From positions 930,001 to 994,000 of the forward strand of contig NZ_CP113945.1 in NCBI RefSeq assembly GCF_029392855.1: 64,000 bases of DNA. The letters are read 5' to 3'. Origin of the DNA: Lactobacillus sp. ESL0680. GTDB taxonomy: Bacteria > Bacillota > Bacilli > Lactobacillales > Lactobacillaceae. A program made the position numbers and the translations under genes. How positions within the stretch are numbered: position 1 is the first letter of the stretch; the number at the start of each line of letters is the position of its first letter. The notes under the pieces were generated by a model. It saw nothing but the letters and a program-made list of their open reading frames with translations. It was not told the origin of the DNA and did no database searches. Positions 25,432 to 34,560 of the stretch are shown in pieces.

Positions 25432-26131
25432 AACGACTTTGGTGATTTAATTTCTTCGCAAAGAAATCACCGACAATTTGGACAATAAAAATCAAAATAA
25501 TTACAAGAACTGTTGCGACCAGGGTTACATCATTATCAAACCTGTTATAGCCATATGAGATAGCTGTATTCCCTAGTCCACCGGCACCAATGGCCCCAGC
25601 CATTGCAGTTAAGCCAATCAAACTAATAATTGTCACAGTGGACACGCGAACTAATTCAGAACGAGCTTCATTTAAGTAAACACTAAAAATAATGTCCCAG
25701 ATAGTTGCTCCTAGGCTCTGTGCGGCTTCAATCTTACCCTGTGCCACACTCTCTAAGGCAACCTGTACTTGCCGAGCATAAAATGGAAAGACACCCAGGG
25801 TTAGCGGTACTAAGGCAGCCTTCATTCCGATTTGAGTACCTACAATCTTTTGCGTAACTGGTGCAATAAAGGCAAGCAAAATGATGAAGGGAATTGCCCG
25901 GAAAATTGAGACTACTTTATCACAAATATTAAACCAGAATTTGTTCGGGCGAATGCCACCATCCTTGGTCAAAACAAGAATCACACCAAAAATAATTCCT
26001 AAAATTCCACCAAAGATTGCTGACCAAAAGGTCATAAAGAGCGTTTGCACGATACTGGTACCCCAGCCGGCATCCCCACTCCAGCCAAGTTGAACCACAT
26101 TTGGAAATACACTACTAAACCAACTACTCAT
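25430..26131 (-). CDS. metI: methionine-type ABC transporter permease
   Basis: A 233-residue permease with about five membrane spans and the EAA-loop signature ([15 protein letters not shown]), typical of the MetI subfamily. The ATG at 26131 follows AAAAGGGGAATTT and overlaps the metN stop by 8 bases, a sign of translational coupling. With MetN and MetQ it forms a high-affinity uptake system for L-methionine (and D- or formyl-methionine in some members). It is the last gene of the T-box-controlled operon. Confidence 0.93.
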   Translation of the reverse strand: MSSWFSSVFPNVVQLGWSGDAGWGTSIVQTLFMTFWSAIFGGILGIIFGVILVLTKDGGIRPNKFWFNICDKVVSIFRAIPFIILLAFIAPVTQKIVGTQIGMKAALVPLTLGVFPFYARQVQVALESVAQGKIEAAQSLGATIWDIIFSVYLNEARSELVRVSTVTIISLIGLTAMAGAIGAGGLGNTAISYGYNRFDNDVTLVATVLVIILIFIVQIVGDFFAKKLNHQSR

Positions 26132-27185
26132 ACAAATTCCCCTTTTCATCAAATCTAGTTAATGACACTTGTTGCTTTTGCAAAAAGGCAACCGTTTCTT
26201 TTTGTTTTTCACTGTCGCCCTTGACCAAGACCAACAAGGTCCCAATTGGCTCATCATCAAGCAGTTCCACATTGCCATACAGCATGCTGACCTCAACGTC
26301 AAGTTCACGATACAGGTCAATGACAATCGACTTGGTCACATTGGCTACACTGTACACTAGTTGATAAATAGCTTCATCTTCATTCAAATGGTCTAAATTC
26401 AGCGTATCTAGAGTATTAATGACTTCAAGTGAGCCACCAACAAAGCTCTTAGTCAAAGAATTTTGCGGATTTAAGACAACATCACGCAAATTGCCCTTTT
26501 CAACAATCTTGCCTTGTTCCATCACGGCCACTTTGTCACAGATTTTTTTAACTGCATCCATTTCGTGCGTGATTAAAACAATTGTCAAATTCAATTCTGC
26601 CTTCAATTTTTTCAATAAAGCCAGAATTTGTTGCGTATTCTGTGGGTCTAAAGCACTAGTTGCTTCGTCCGAAATCAGAATATCTGGTTCGTTGGCAAGG
26701 GCGCGAGCAATTGCTACTCGCTGCTGCTGTCCCCCAGATAATTGAACCGGATAAAAGTTAGCCTTATCTTTTAGATCAACCAAGTCTAATAGGTGCAATG
26801 ATTTTTCTTCAATTTCTTTGTCTTTTAAACCAGAATGCTTCAAGGCAAAGGAGACATTCTCAAGAACGGTTACTTCATTTAATAGGTTGAAACTCTGAAA
26901 AATCATGCCGATATTTCTACGTGCTAGTTGCAGCTGCTTATTGGAAATGACTTGCTTGCCATCCTTAATAAAGTCGATACCGTTGACTTGAATGTCACCA
27001 GCAGTTGGCTTTTGCAGCAAGTTAATTGTTCTAACCAAGGTAGACTTGCCGGCACCAGAGAAACCGACAACGCCATAAATGTCCCCTTTTTCAACTTCTA
27101 AATTGACATCTTGCACTGCATGAACGACTTTACCTTTTTTATCTGGAAAATCCACATTAACGTGCTTTAAATCGATAATACTCAT
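26124..27185 (-). CDS. metN: methionine-type ABC transporter ATP-binding protein
   Basis: A 353-residue ATPase. Walker A is GFSGAGKST, the signature LSGGQQQR, and Walker [14 protein letters not shown]. The C-terminal ~80 residues form the NIL domain that binds methionine and inhibits the transporter. The ATG at 27185 follows AAAGGGTG; a TTG two codons earlier is also in frame. It is 16 bases after metQ. Confidence 0.94.
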   Translation of the reverse strand: MSIIDLKHVNVDFPDKKGKVVHAVQDVNLEVEKGDIYGVVGFSGAGKSTLVRTINLLQKPTAGDIQVNGIDFIKDGKQVISNKQLQLARRNIGMIFQSFNLLNEVTVLENVSFALKHSGLKDKEIEEKSLHLLDLVDLKDKANFYPVQLSGGQQQRVAIARALANEPDILISDEATSALDPQNTQQILALLKKLKAELNLTIVLITHEMDAVKKICDKVAVMEQGKIVEKGNLRDVVLNPQNSLTKSFVGGSLEVINTLDTLNLDHLNEDEAIYQLVYSVANVTKSIVIDLYRELDVEVSMLYGNVELLDDEPIGTLLVLVKGDSEKQKETVAFLQKQQVSLTRFDEKGNLYE

Positions 27186-27201
27186 TAACAATCACCCTTT
27201 A

Positions 27202-28056
27202 CTAAAACTTGATATCCCAAGCTGGTAGTTCCATTTTACCAAAATACTTCTTAAATAATTTTTTGGTTTCAACCGTTTGATATGCCTTCACAACAGCTTG
27301 ATAATCTTGATTATCTTTTTGATCTTTTCGAGCACAAATGATATTTACCCATTTTAGTGAATCTTTGTTAAGCGGCTCAACAAAGATTGTTTGCTTCTCA
27401 CCAAGACCTGCTGGTATCGCAAAAGTATTATTAACAATTGCGGCATCAACACTATTAACTACCCGACCACATTGGTCATCACTAGCTTCCTTGATTTTTA
27501 AATTATGCGGGTTCTTGACAATATCTGCAACTGTTAGTAACGCCTTATTTTTACGTAATTTAATTAGACCCGCATTTTTGAGGACGATTAATGAACGTGA
27601 TTCATTTGTGGCATCATTTGGTACCGCAATCGTCGCACCATCTGGCAATTGACTCAGCTTATGATACTTTTTAGAGTAAATTCTGATTGGCGAAATTTGT
27701 GTCCGGCCAATAGCAACAATATCACCATGATTTGCCTTATTCCATTCCTTTAAGAAAGCATAGTGTTGGAAGGAGTTAAGATCAATATCGCCGTTTTTTA
27801 GTGCCTTATTAGGTTGATTATAATCGGTAAAGTTCTTAAGCTTAATCGAAACGCCATACTTCTTTTTAGCTAAGGCAGCCGTATGATTCCAAATGTCCTG
27901 ATCGGATTTGTTAATACTTACGACCCCGACAGTTACAACGTGATTTTGCGATTTGGGCTTGTTTAGACCAGGTCCAAAACCAAACCAAGCAGCAATAATG
28001 ATAACTACGGCAATAATTAACCAAATAATAATATTCTTGCGTTTTTTATGACTCAT
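27202..28056 (-). CDS. metQ: methionine-type ABC transporter substrate-binding protein (intact copy)
   Basis: A 284-residue NlpA-family binding protein. Residues 9-26 form an N-terminal hydrophobic anchor, but no lipobox Cys follows, unlike the usual MetQ lipoprotein. Family segments VTVGVVSINKSDQDIW, NFTDYNQPNKALKNGDIDLNSFQH and IAVPNDATNESR are present. The protein is probably held by an uncleaved transmembrane helix. ATG at 28056 follows AAAGGAAC. It lies directly downstream of a frameshifted paralogue. Confidence 0.9.
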   Translation of the reverse strand: MSHKKRKNIIIWLIIAVVIIIAAWFGFGPGLNKPKSQNHVVTVGVVSINKSDQDIWNHTAALAKKKYGVSIKLKNFTDYNQPNKALKNGDIDLNSFQHYAFLKEWNKANHGDIVAIGRTQISPIRIYSKKYHKLSQLPDGATIAVPNDATNESRSLIVLKNAGLIKLRKNKALLTVADIVKNPHNLKIKEASDDQCGRVVNSVDAAIVNNTFAIPAGLGEKQTIFVEPLNKDSLKWVNIICARKDQKDNQDYQAVVKAYQTVETKKLFKKYFGKMELPAWDIKF

Positions 28057-28071
28057 GATAAATGTTCCTTT

Positions 28072-28925
28072 CTATTTTAAAGTAATATCCCAAGCAGCAA
28101 TTTCCATATCGCCATAATACTTTTTATATAAATTCTTAGTTTCTTGCGTTTGGTAAGCCTTCACAACATCTTGATAATCCTTGTTGTTAGTCTGACCTTT
28201 TTAGCACAAATAATGTCAATCCATTGCTGTGAATCCTTATTAACCGGTTCAACAAAGATTGTCTGCTTCTTGCCTAAACCTGCTGGTCCAGAAAAGTCAT
28301 TGTTGACGACTGCGGCATCTACTGAATTAATCACGCGGCCACATTGTTCAGCACTGATTTCTTTTATTTTTAAGTTACGGTGGTTTTGAATAATATCAGA
28401 AACCGTAACTAAGCTTTTGTCTTTGCGTAAACCGATTAAGCCAGCATTTTTCAAGACGAATAATGCTCTAGATTCATTAGTTGGGTCGTTGGGTACTGCA
28501 ATCGTTGCGCCGTTAGGTAATTGACTAAGCTTGTGGTACTTCTTTGAGTACAACCTAATTGGAGCAATGTAAGTTTTACCAATTGGTACGACACCGCCAT
28601 GATTGGCCTTGTTCCAACTTGCCAAGAATGAATAATGTTGAAAGGCATTCAAATCAATATCACCATTTTTCAAGGCTTTGTTCGGTTGATTATAATCAGT
28701 GAAATTTTTGATTTGCACGGTAATGCCGTATTTTTTCTTGGCAGTTTGTTTAACGTGCTGCCAAATATCCTGTTCTGGCTTGCTTTCACCAACTACCCCA
28801 ACAGTAACCGTATGTGATTTTGAACCATGATTCAAACCTGAACCAAAGCCAAACCACGCAGCAATCAGCACAATGACAACAATCAATATGCCAATAATTA
28901 GCTTGCGCTGTTTTTTCTTACTCAT
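28072..28925 (-). pseudogene. metQ paralogue disrupted by a one-base frameshift
   Basis: The frame starting at 28925 encodes 254 residues closely matching the intact metQ as far as DIICAKK, then ends abnormally at 28161. The following bases encode the expected C-terminus in the -1 frame (GQTNNKDYQDVVKAYQ... to WDITLK), with a stop at 28072-28074. Adding one A to the AAAAAGG tract restores a 284-residue protein, exactly the length of the neighbour. It carries the same anchor without lipobox Cys. The lesion may be real, a sequencing error in a homopolymer, or compensated by slippage. As it stands, a C-terminally truncated protein is made. Confidence 0.85.
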
Positions 28926-28944
28926 TAATCCTTACCTCCAAAAT

Positions 28945-29200
28945 TGCAATAAAAAAAGCACTCATCACAATCAAGGACGAGTGCTCGTGTTACCACCTTT
29001 AAATTTATCTATTACTCACGTAATAAATCTCACTAGCTATCAAACAATAGCTTGCAAAGATAACGGATGCAACTCCGCCATTAGCTAAATATCACTAACA
29101 GTCATCATTTCAAGCCCATGTTCGCTACTACTTAACTGCTGGCTCTCACCACACTGCCAACTCTCTTTATTGTTAAGAAAATAGTTACTCTGCTTTTCAA
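28945..29200 (-). promoter_or_regulatory. T-box leader, specifier ATG (methionine), upstream of the met transporter operon
   Basis: The minus strand shows AGTA and GAAC loop-E elements, AGAGAG, a T-box sequence GGTGGTAACACG (28986-28997), and terminator AGCACTCGTCC / GATGAGTGCT with a T-run. The specifier is ATG (29117-29119). Met T-boxes are the usual control of methionine genes in Lactobacillales. This supports methionine as the transported substrate. The leader fills most of the 345-base gap before the operon. Confidence 0.9.
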
Positions 29201-29270
29201 GATGTATTAATTATTTAATTGTTTATTAATTTATCATTCAAGCTGAGTGCTGTCAACCCTAGAATAAAAT

Positions 29271-29462
29271 TTATTTATTGTTAGTTTTTTTGAAAGCTTT
29301 AATTTGGGTCATGTGGTAGCGACCAACGCCGTAAGTCACAATTGCCATCCCGATAACCTGCCACCAAAAGTTATGATTTGTTGCTTCTGCTTGAACAATA
29401 CTGCCCACTAGAATAACCACACAAATTAGAAGAATTACGCCGGACCAGATAATTTGTTTCAT
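29271..29462 (-). CDS. small membrane protein coupled to DHFR gene
   Basis: A 63-residue protein with two hydrophobic helices (IIWSGVILLICVVILVGSIV and the WWQVIGMAIVTYGVG region). Its ATG overlaps the folA stop by 4 bases (ATGA), so the two are translationally coupled. No recognised family or motif; I cannot assign a function. The overlap and sensible membrane-protein composition support that it is real. Confidence 0.7.
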   Translation of the reverse strand: MKQIIWSGVILLICVVILVGSIVQAEATNHNFWWQVIGMAIVTYGVGRYHMTQIKAFKKTNNK

Positions 29463-29974
29463 TTTTGAACTTCCTTTCGCAAATAAGTTAAAAAAGCATA
29501 AGGATATTTATCTTGGTAATTAGGTGCATGACTTACTTTCTTAACTAAATTGAATTGCTGATAATCAAGGGGTGTCATTACCGTATCACCAGCAAAAGTG
29601 GCATCAATCACGGTTCTTTCAAGACAGTCAACGCGATCTTTCAATGCCGAAAAAACCGAGTTGCCACCAATTACACTGATTTGCTCCTGCTGGTGAGCAG
29701 TCAGCCAATTATTTAATGCAGTAAGTGAGTCTAACATCACAACTTGCTTATTTTCAGCATATTTGGCAATTAATTGTTCATCTTTAGTCAAAACAACGTG
29801 CAATCGCTGCGGCAATAACCTTGGTAAACTCGTAAAAGTATTGCGCCCCATAACTATTGGATGGCCAATGGTTAGTTCCTTAAAATGTTTCATGTCACCA
29901 GGCAGCTGCCATGGCAAATGTCCGTTTAGACCAATTTGACCCTTTTGATCTTCTGCCCATACAAAAGTAATCAT
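29459..29974 (-). CDS. folA: dihydrofolate reductase
   Basis: A 171-residue DHFR that reduces dihydrofolate to tetrahydrofolate with NADPH. It begins MITFVWAEDQ. The catalytic GLNGHLPWQLPGDMKHF (residues 15-31) includes the substrate loop; PIVMGRNTFTSLP and the ISVIGGNSVF NADPH site follow. The ATG at 29974 follows AGAGGTG; the frame upstream has no homology. Thymidylate synthase, the usual partner gene, is not in the window. Confidence 0.95.
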   Translation of the reverse strand: MITFVWAEDQKGQIGLNGHLPWQLPGDMKHFKELTIGHPIVMGRNTFTSLPRLLPQRLHVVLTKDEQLIAKYAENKQVVMLDSLTALNNWLTAHQQEQISVIGGNSVFSALKDRVDCLERTVIDATFAGDTVMTPLDYQQFNLVKKVSHAPNYQDKYPYAFLTYLRKEVQK

Positions 29975-30174
29975 CAATTCACCTCTAACTTTATTATACG
30001 GCTCCATTAGCTTTAATTGTTCCGTAATGCCTTAACTTGACCAATTTTATAATTGTTTAAACTTCATCCTGGGCAATTAAGCAGCCTAAATTAGAAGTTG
30101 AAAATTAATTCGACCATTCTAACATGCAATATGCTATAGTTAATAAGATAAAATTAGATTGAGGAGTATCAGTA

Positions 30175-30486
30175 ATGACCAAAAAAGACGATCAAAAAAC
30201 GGTTGAAAATTTTAACAAAATGAAAGTAACTGAAGCTAACCTTGTGCGTGATTTACAAGCTGTCGTTAAAGATCCTGCTAAAGAAGCAGAATTAAGCGAT
30301 GACATTTTTGCTAATCACAAGTCATGGCTGCAAATAATTATGCCTAATTATTCGCCTGAAATGCACTTAGCATTAGTTGACAACTACGAAAAAGAAAGTC
30401 GTTACAAGTCATACTACGATGATAAGGCTGGCAAAGGTGCGACTGCAATTTTAGTCAAAGTTGTTAAAGAGCATTTAGCAAAATAA
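30175..30486 (+). CDS. orphan TipAS-like domain protein
   Basis: A 103-residue soluble protein. The C-terminal half (YSPEMHLALVDNYEKESRYKSYYD) resembles the TipAS ligand-binding domain found at the C-terminus of MerR-family TipA/Mta regulators, but no DNA-binding domain is fused. ATG at 30175 follows GAGGAG. TipAS binds thiopeptide antibiotics; whether this short form binds anything is unknown. It is a single gene with a good terminator. The match is by eye and moderate. Confidence 0.65.
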   Translation: MTKKDDQKTVENFNKMKVTEANLVRDLQAVVKDPAKEAELSDDIFANHKSWLQIIMPNYSPEMHLALVDNYEKESRYKSYYDDKAGKGATAILVKVVKEHLAK

Positions 30487-30527
30487 AAGGTGAAGTTCTT
30501 CAATTATTGAAGAATTTCACCTTTTTT
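30485..30527 (+). terminator. intrinsic terminator after the TipAS-like gene
   Basis: AAAAGGTGAAGTTCTTCAAT / ATTGAAGAATTTCACCTTTTTT hairpin with a terminal T-run; it may also serve pip on the minus strand. Confidence 0.9.
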
Positions 30528-30541
30528 AGTATTTCAAAAAG

Positions 30542-31456
30542 TTACTCACCTTTAAATGTGCCCGCCTCAACTTGCTTAATAAAGTCGGCAACGTGCTTAT
30601 AGTAAACATCAGGATTATCTACCATTTGGTGATGGCCAGCATCCGGTGTTGTTACTAAACGAGAATTCGGGATTTCTTTTTGCATAATTTTGGCTGTTTC
30701 TAGTGGCATCGTATCTTCTTCACCAAAAGTCAGCAAGGTTGGCATCGTTATCTGTTTTAGATATTTTCTAAAATGCCAATCCTTTAACTTACCAGTAACC
30801 ACAAATTCATTATCACCTTGAAAAGCATGATAGACAGGTAACCCGCCAATTCTTTTAATATGATACAACTTGCAAGGCTGCCGCCGATCAAGAAAGTTAA
30901 TATTTAAGATTTGGATATCTTCACGATAGCGTGGATTAGCAAAATTATGGTTATCCTCACATTCACGCATAAAGTCAATTTCTGTTTGCGGAAAAATTTC
31001 TTGTCTACGGCGATTAATTGATTCAATGTAATCATCAATTTCATCTACCATTGAAGAAATAATCGTCCCCTTAAGGTGAGAACCATATTTTACAGAATAT
31101 TCCTGTGCAAGCAGTCCTCCCCAGCTTTGACCAATTAGATAAAAATTGTCTAATCCCAGTTTATCTCGAACCTCATCAACCTCATCAAGGAAATACTCAT
31201 AAGTTAGATACTTTTCAGCAATTTTGGGGTCAGAATAATCTGGCTGATCTGAATAAAGCGACCCTAATTGGTCGTACATCGTTACTTGAACATGCAGACC
31301 TTGCTTTGCTAGTTGATCGGCAGCATCCTCCCAATATTCATGATTACCACCAGGTCCGCCATGTAACGCAAGTAAATGAATATCGCCCTCTCCTTGCGTA
31401 CTAGTCCATAAATGATAGCCATTATCCAATGTAATAATTTTTGATCCAGTTTTCAT
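30542..31456 (-). CDS. pip: proline iminopeptidase (alpha/beta hydrolase, S33)
   Basis: A 304-residue cytoplasmic serine peptidase that releases N-terminal proline from peptides. HGGPGGNHEYW (residues 32-42) forms the oxyanion hole. The nucleophile Ser111 is in GQSWGGLLAQEY, the acid Asp in FGEEDTMP near 247, and the His in DAGHHQM near 275. It lies 24 bases after an oligopeptide-binding lipoprotein gene, pairing peptide uptake with hydrolysis, as befits a milk- or gut-adapted lactobacillus. Confidence 0.92.
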   Translation of the reverse strand: MKTGSKIITLDNGYHLWTSTQGEGDIHLLALHGGPGGNHEYWEDAADQLAKQGLHVQVTMYDQLGSLYSDQPDYSDPKIAEKYLTYEYFLDEVDEVRDKLGLDNFYLIGQSWGGLLAQEYSVKYGSHLKGTIISSMVDEIDDYIESINRRRQEIFPQTEIDFMRECEDNHNFANPRYREDIQILNINFLDRRQPCKLYHIKRIGGLPVYHAFQGDNEFVVTGKLKDWHFRKYLKQITMPTLLTFGEEDTMPLETAKIMQKEIPNSRLVTTPDAGHHQMVDNPDVYYKHVADFIKQVEAGTFKGE

Positions 31457-31480
31457 GCTTTTTCCTCATATATTTAATAG

Positions 31481-33247
31481 TTATTTGCTATATCCTACCT
31501 TGTACCATAAAGGTTGGGAGTTATTTGTGTGTGACGGTTTGAGTGAATAGCCAGTTAATGCATCATTAACGGCAGTAATTTGATAAGAATTATCGATTGG
31601 GATAACGTAAGCTTCATCATTCATGTATTCTTGCCACTCATGGAATTTTTGTACCCGATATTTATGGTTAAATGCCTTTGAAGAATTGAGTTCTGCCATC
31701 AATTGATTATTTTTAGCTGTCACAAATCGAGACATATTAAACGGTGCGGTTTCACTGTAATAAGTTTGCGGCGATGGTTCTGATGGCATCGACCAGCCAC
31801 CAATAAACATATCAATTCCCGGATCATCGTGTTCTAGCTTATCATAAAACGAGTTGTGCTCAATTAAGCGTCCTGATGCTAGTTGAACATTTAGTCCGAT
31901 TTTATGCCATTGCTGAATATAATTTCGAATAATAGGTTCTTGAGTTGAGTCACCACTCATTGCAGCAATATTAATCGTTAATGGCTTACCATTAGGCTGA
32001 ATACGCCACTTTCCCTTCTTTTTATAGCCAGCTTTATCTAAAATACTATTGGCCTTTTTTAGATTGTAGGAATAGCTCTTAGCATTTTTATCGAAATAAT
32101 CGCCGAATTGTGCTGGGATTAAGGTAGGAACTCTAAAAGTTAAGCCATAACTATAACGTTTATCAACTGCATCAACGTTCATTGCATAACCAATCGCTTG
32201 ACGCAATGACTTGTTATTCATTTTTGCCTTAGGATTTTCAATGTTCTTACTTGTCTTATTGTCCCATTTCCCTACTTTAAAGGCTAAATAGTGATAACTC
32301 AAAGGAATTTGGGCAACGAAATTGACTTTTTTAGTATCTTTAACTTGGTTCCATTGAGTGTTAATAACCTGCATTACGTCAAACTTGTGACTTTTAATTG
32401 CTTGTGAAGCGGAATTAGGTGAAACCACTGAGATAACAATTTTATTTAATTTTGGTGTGCCACGCCAGTAATACTTATTAGGCGTCCAAGTAACAGATTG
32501 ACCACGGACAATCTTATCAATTTTAAAGGCACCAAAAAATAGTGGGTTCTGTCTGATTTTATCTGAAGATTTTAACTTAGAAAAAGGTACATCCTTTAAA
32601 TAGTGATATGGTTCTACCGCATCCCACAAATAGCGATTTCCTGTATTGAACATACTAGGATTGACCTCTTTGAAGTGCATAATAATAGTTCTACCATTAT
32701 CACCATCAGGCATTTCAATTCCCGAAATAGTCTTAGCCTTCCCATCATGATAGGCTTTTAGCCCATTAAGAATTTCAAATTGACTGCTGTATCTTGGGCA
32801 ATTGGTATCCTTATTAGCTAAAATTTCATAAGCATATTCATAGTCTTTGGCAACAACTTGCTTACCATCAGACCATTTGACACCCTTTTTAATCGTTATC
32901 GTAGCTGTTTTCTTTTTTACATTTAGCTTAAGAGTAGCCGGTCCCTTGTCAGTAACTTTATAATGGTCGTCGCTATCAAACAATGTTTCCAGACCTGGAG
33001 CCGCAACTTGAGAGTCAATGTCATCAGAAGACAATTCTTGTGAAAATATTCCAGAAAAAGGAGTGTCTGTTTCAAGGCCAATCTTCACAGTGCCGCCCTG
33101 TTTGCTGGCTTTTTGCGGAGTTGACATAGGAAAATTAGATGCCGTCTTAGTTTCATCCTTGGCGGTATTGTTCTTACCACATCCAGCTAAGACAAGACCA
33201 GAAAGACTGATAATTCCCAAAGATTTAAATAAATTTGGTTTGTTCAT
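31481..33247 (-). CDS. oligopeptide ABC transporter substrate-binding lipoprotein (OppA family)
   Basis: A 588-residue SBP_bac_5 family protein. The start taken is the ATG at 33247; an in-frame upstream extension lacks homology. A signal peptide ends in a lipobox LAGC (Cys23), so it is anchored to the outer membrane face as a lipoprotein. The solute-binding core has KWSDGKQVVAKDYEYAYE, typical of peptide-binding proteins. No opp permease or ATPase gene is adjacent, so it probably works with a transporter encoded elsewhere. The neighbour pip suggests proline-containing peptides. Confidence 0.92.
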   Translation of the reverse strand: MNKPNLFKSLGIISLSGLVLAGCGKNNTAKDETKTASNFPMSTPQKASKQGGTVKIGLETDTPFSGIFSQELSSDDIDSQVAAPGLETLFDSDDHYKVTDKGPATLKLNVKKKTATITIKKGVKWSDGKQVVAKDYEYAYEILANKDTNCPRYSSQFEILNGLKAYHDGKAKTISGIEMPDGDNGRTIIMHFKEVNPSMFNTGNRYLWDAVEPYHYLKDVPFSKLKSSDKIRQNPLFFGAFKIDKIVRGQSVTWTPNKYYWRGTPKLNKIVISVVSPNSASQAIKSHKFDVMQVINTQWNQVKDTKKVNFVAQIPLSYHYLAFKVGKWDNKTSKNIENPKAKMNNKSLRQAIGYAMNVDAVDKRYSYGLTFRVPTLIPAQFGDYFDKNAKSYSYNLKKANSILDKAGYKKKGKWRIQPNGKPLTINIAAMSGDSTQEPIIRNYIQQWHKIGLNVQLASGRLIEHNSFYDKLEHDDPGIDMFIGGWSMPSEPSPQTYYSETAPFNMSRFVTAKNNQLMAELNSSKAFNHKYRVQKFHEWQEYMNDEAYVIPIDNSYQITAVNDALTGYSLKPSHTNNSQPLWYKVGYSK

Positions 33248-33465
33248 TGTGATATATCCCTCATTTCTACATTTAATTTTTATATTTAAATAATATATCA
33301 CAATATTTTAATAAAAACATCATATTTTTTAGAAGGAATACTTAATTTATCGACTAATATACCCTGATATTTCAGAATAATTGAGAGATAAATAATGATA
33401 AAATGATTAAATATTTTTATTTATCAAGTATGTGGCATTGAGATGAAGATTTTAGCCGAATTAGA

Positions 33466-33508
33466 CAAAAAAATACACGACCCCAAACAAAATGTTGAAG
33501 TCGTGTAT
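33466..33508 (-). terminator. intrinsic terminator after pnuC
   Basis: ATACACGAC / GTCGTGTAT arms around an 18-base loop, followed on the minus strand by a T-run, 20 bases beyond the pnuC stop. Confidence 0.82.
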
Positions 33509-33527
33509 AAAGATATAAATATTATGA

Positions 33528-34241
33528 TTAATGGAACCAGTGCGTATTTCTATCAGTAAACGCAAGTAAGTCGTTACTCATGTATAAAATATACGTAATA
33601 AATAGCGTCAGATTGGCATCACCTTGAAAGGCAGTTACACCCCACAAAATAATTGACATAATTCCTTGAACCGTCCAAAAGTAGTACTGCTCACGAAAAC
33701 GCAAGGTACACAATAATGATCCTGTTACTCCAATTGAGCCGGCAAAAGCATCAATCCATGGTCGTGGACTGATGAAAATTTTCGTATCCATAAAATATAA
33801 GGCAGCAGTAACAACGGCAAAGAAAATCAGTGTTAACAGCCATTTAGATGCGTTTAATCCGTGAATATGCTTTTCAGCGTCTTTGGCCCATGCAGGCAAT
33901 AGCAAAACCGGCAAATCCAGCAGGACAATATATGAAGCCTGCAGGACAACATCGGCATAATTGCGGGCGTTAATTGCTACAACAATGTAGATTAACGCTG
34001 ATAACAGTCCTAAGATACCATTTAACGGTTTGGCATTGGTAATTGCCAATGTACAGGTAAAACCCATGATTGCCGCAACCATTGTGACCAGTGAAATGGT
34101 ATTTATCGGCGAACTAACTGTCGTACCAATAATCACACCAATTCCCAGCATTAATAGCATATACGTTTTAAAGCTCCAACCACGCATTTGCTCGACATAC
34201 CATTTTGGTCTGAAGACATCAGTATTTGGCTGTATTTTCAT
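33528..34241 (-). CDS. pnuC: PnuC-family nicotinamide riboside transporter
   Basis: A 237-residue membrane protein with about seven spans. The PnuC family carries nicotinamide riboside into cells for NAD synthesis, by facilitated diffusion trapped by a kinase. Recognisable are the tryptophan-rich C-terminal region (RFREQYYFWTVQGIMSIILW) and the preceding TGSLLCTL. ATG at 34241 follows GGAGTAG. A 33-base palindrome just upstream is a candidate operator. It is a single-gene unit. Confidence 0.88.
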   Translation of the reverse strand: MKIQPNTDVFRPKWYVEQMRGWSFKTYMLLMLGIGVIIGTTVSSPINTISLVTMVAAIMGFTCTLAITNAKPLNGILGLLSALIYIVVAINARNYADVVLQASYIVLLDLPVLLLPAWAKDAEKHIHGLNASKWLLTLIFFAVVTAALYFMDTKIFISPRPWIDAFAGSIGVTGSLLCTLRFREQYYFWTVQGIMSIILWGVTAFQGDANLTLFITYILYMSNDLLAFTDRNTHWFH

Positions 34242-34277
34242 TACTTCTACTCCTCACATAAATACGATATTTATTAA

Positions 34278-34310
34278 AAACACATGTTATCTATCATAAC
34301 ATGTGTTTTC
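34278..34310. promoter_or_regulatory. long palindrome upstream of pnuC (candidate operator)
   Basis: AAAACACATGTTAT and its reverse complement flank a 5-base centre (CTATC). It lies about 40 bases upstream of the pnuC start. There is no convincing T-run for a terminator, and no gene on the plus strand ends here. A binding site for an NAD-metabolism regulator is plausible but unproven. Confidence 0.5.
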
Positions 34311-34430
34311 AGTAAAATAAAATTTTTCAAATGATAAAAACACTTGCAAAATGATACGGTAGATTTTCAAGAATGCTACAAGGAGAGTACAGGATTTAGC
34401 CCCCCAAAAACAAAAAATTGCAAAATTAAT

Positions 34431-34459
34431 TTGGAAAAATACGACTAATAAGGTATAAT
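34431..34459 (+). promoter_or_regulatory. promoter of tRNA-Ser
   Basis: TTGGAA (34431-34436), 17-base spacer, TATAAT (34454-34459), ending 12 bases before the tRNA. Confidence 0.8.
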
Positions 34460-34471
34460 ATCCTTTGTTGC

Positions 34472-34560
34472 GGAGAGTTGGCAGAGTGGTAATGCACCGG
34501 ACTCGAAATCCGGCGAACCAAGTTTTCCTTGGCGCGCAGGTTCAAATCCTGTACTCTCCT
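34472..34560 (+). tRNA. tRNA-Ser (anticodon CGA)
   Basis: A class II tRNA with a long variable arm. Acceptor arms GGAGAGT / ACTCTCC pair. The anticodon loop ACTCGAAAT gives anticodon CGA (34504-34506), which reads UCG. The T-loop GTTCAAATC is canonical, and the variable stem is AACCAAG/CTTGGCG-like. CCA is not encoded. It has its own promoter and terminator. Confidence 0.96.

Noticed and set aside
28144..28200. Programmed -1 frameshift in metQ as an established mechanism
   Set aside because: The zero-frame heptamer is T-AAA-AAG, not the classic A-AAA-AAG, and no stimulatory structure is obvious; kept as one possibility only.
33443..33553. Small plus-strand ORF starting MKILAELDKKIHD
   Set aside because: It runs through the pnuC terminator and into the end of pnuC, and has no good ribosome site; probably chance.
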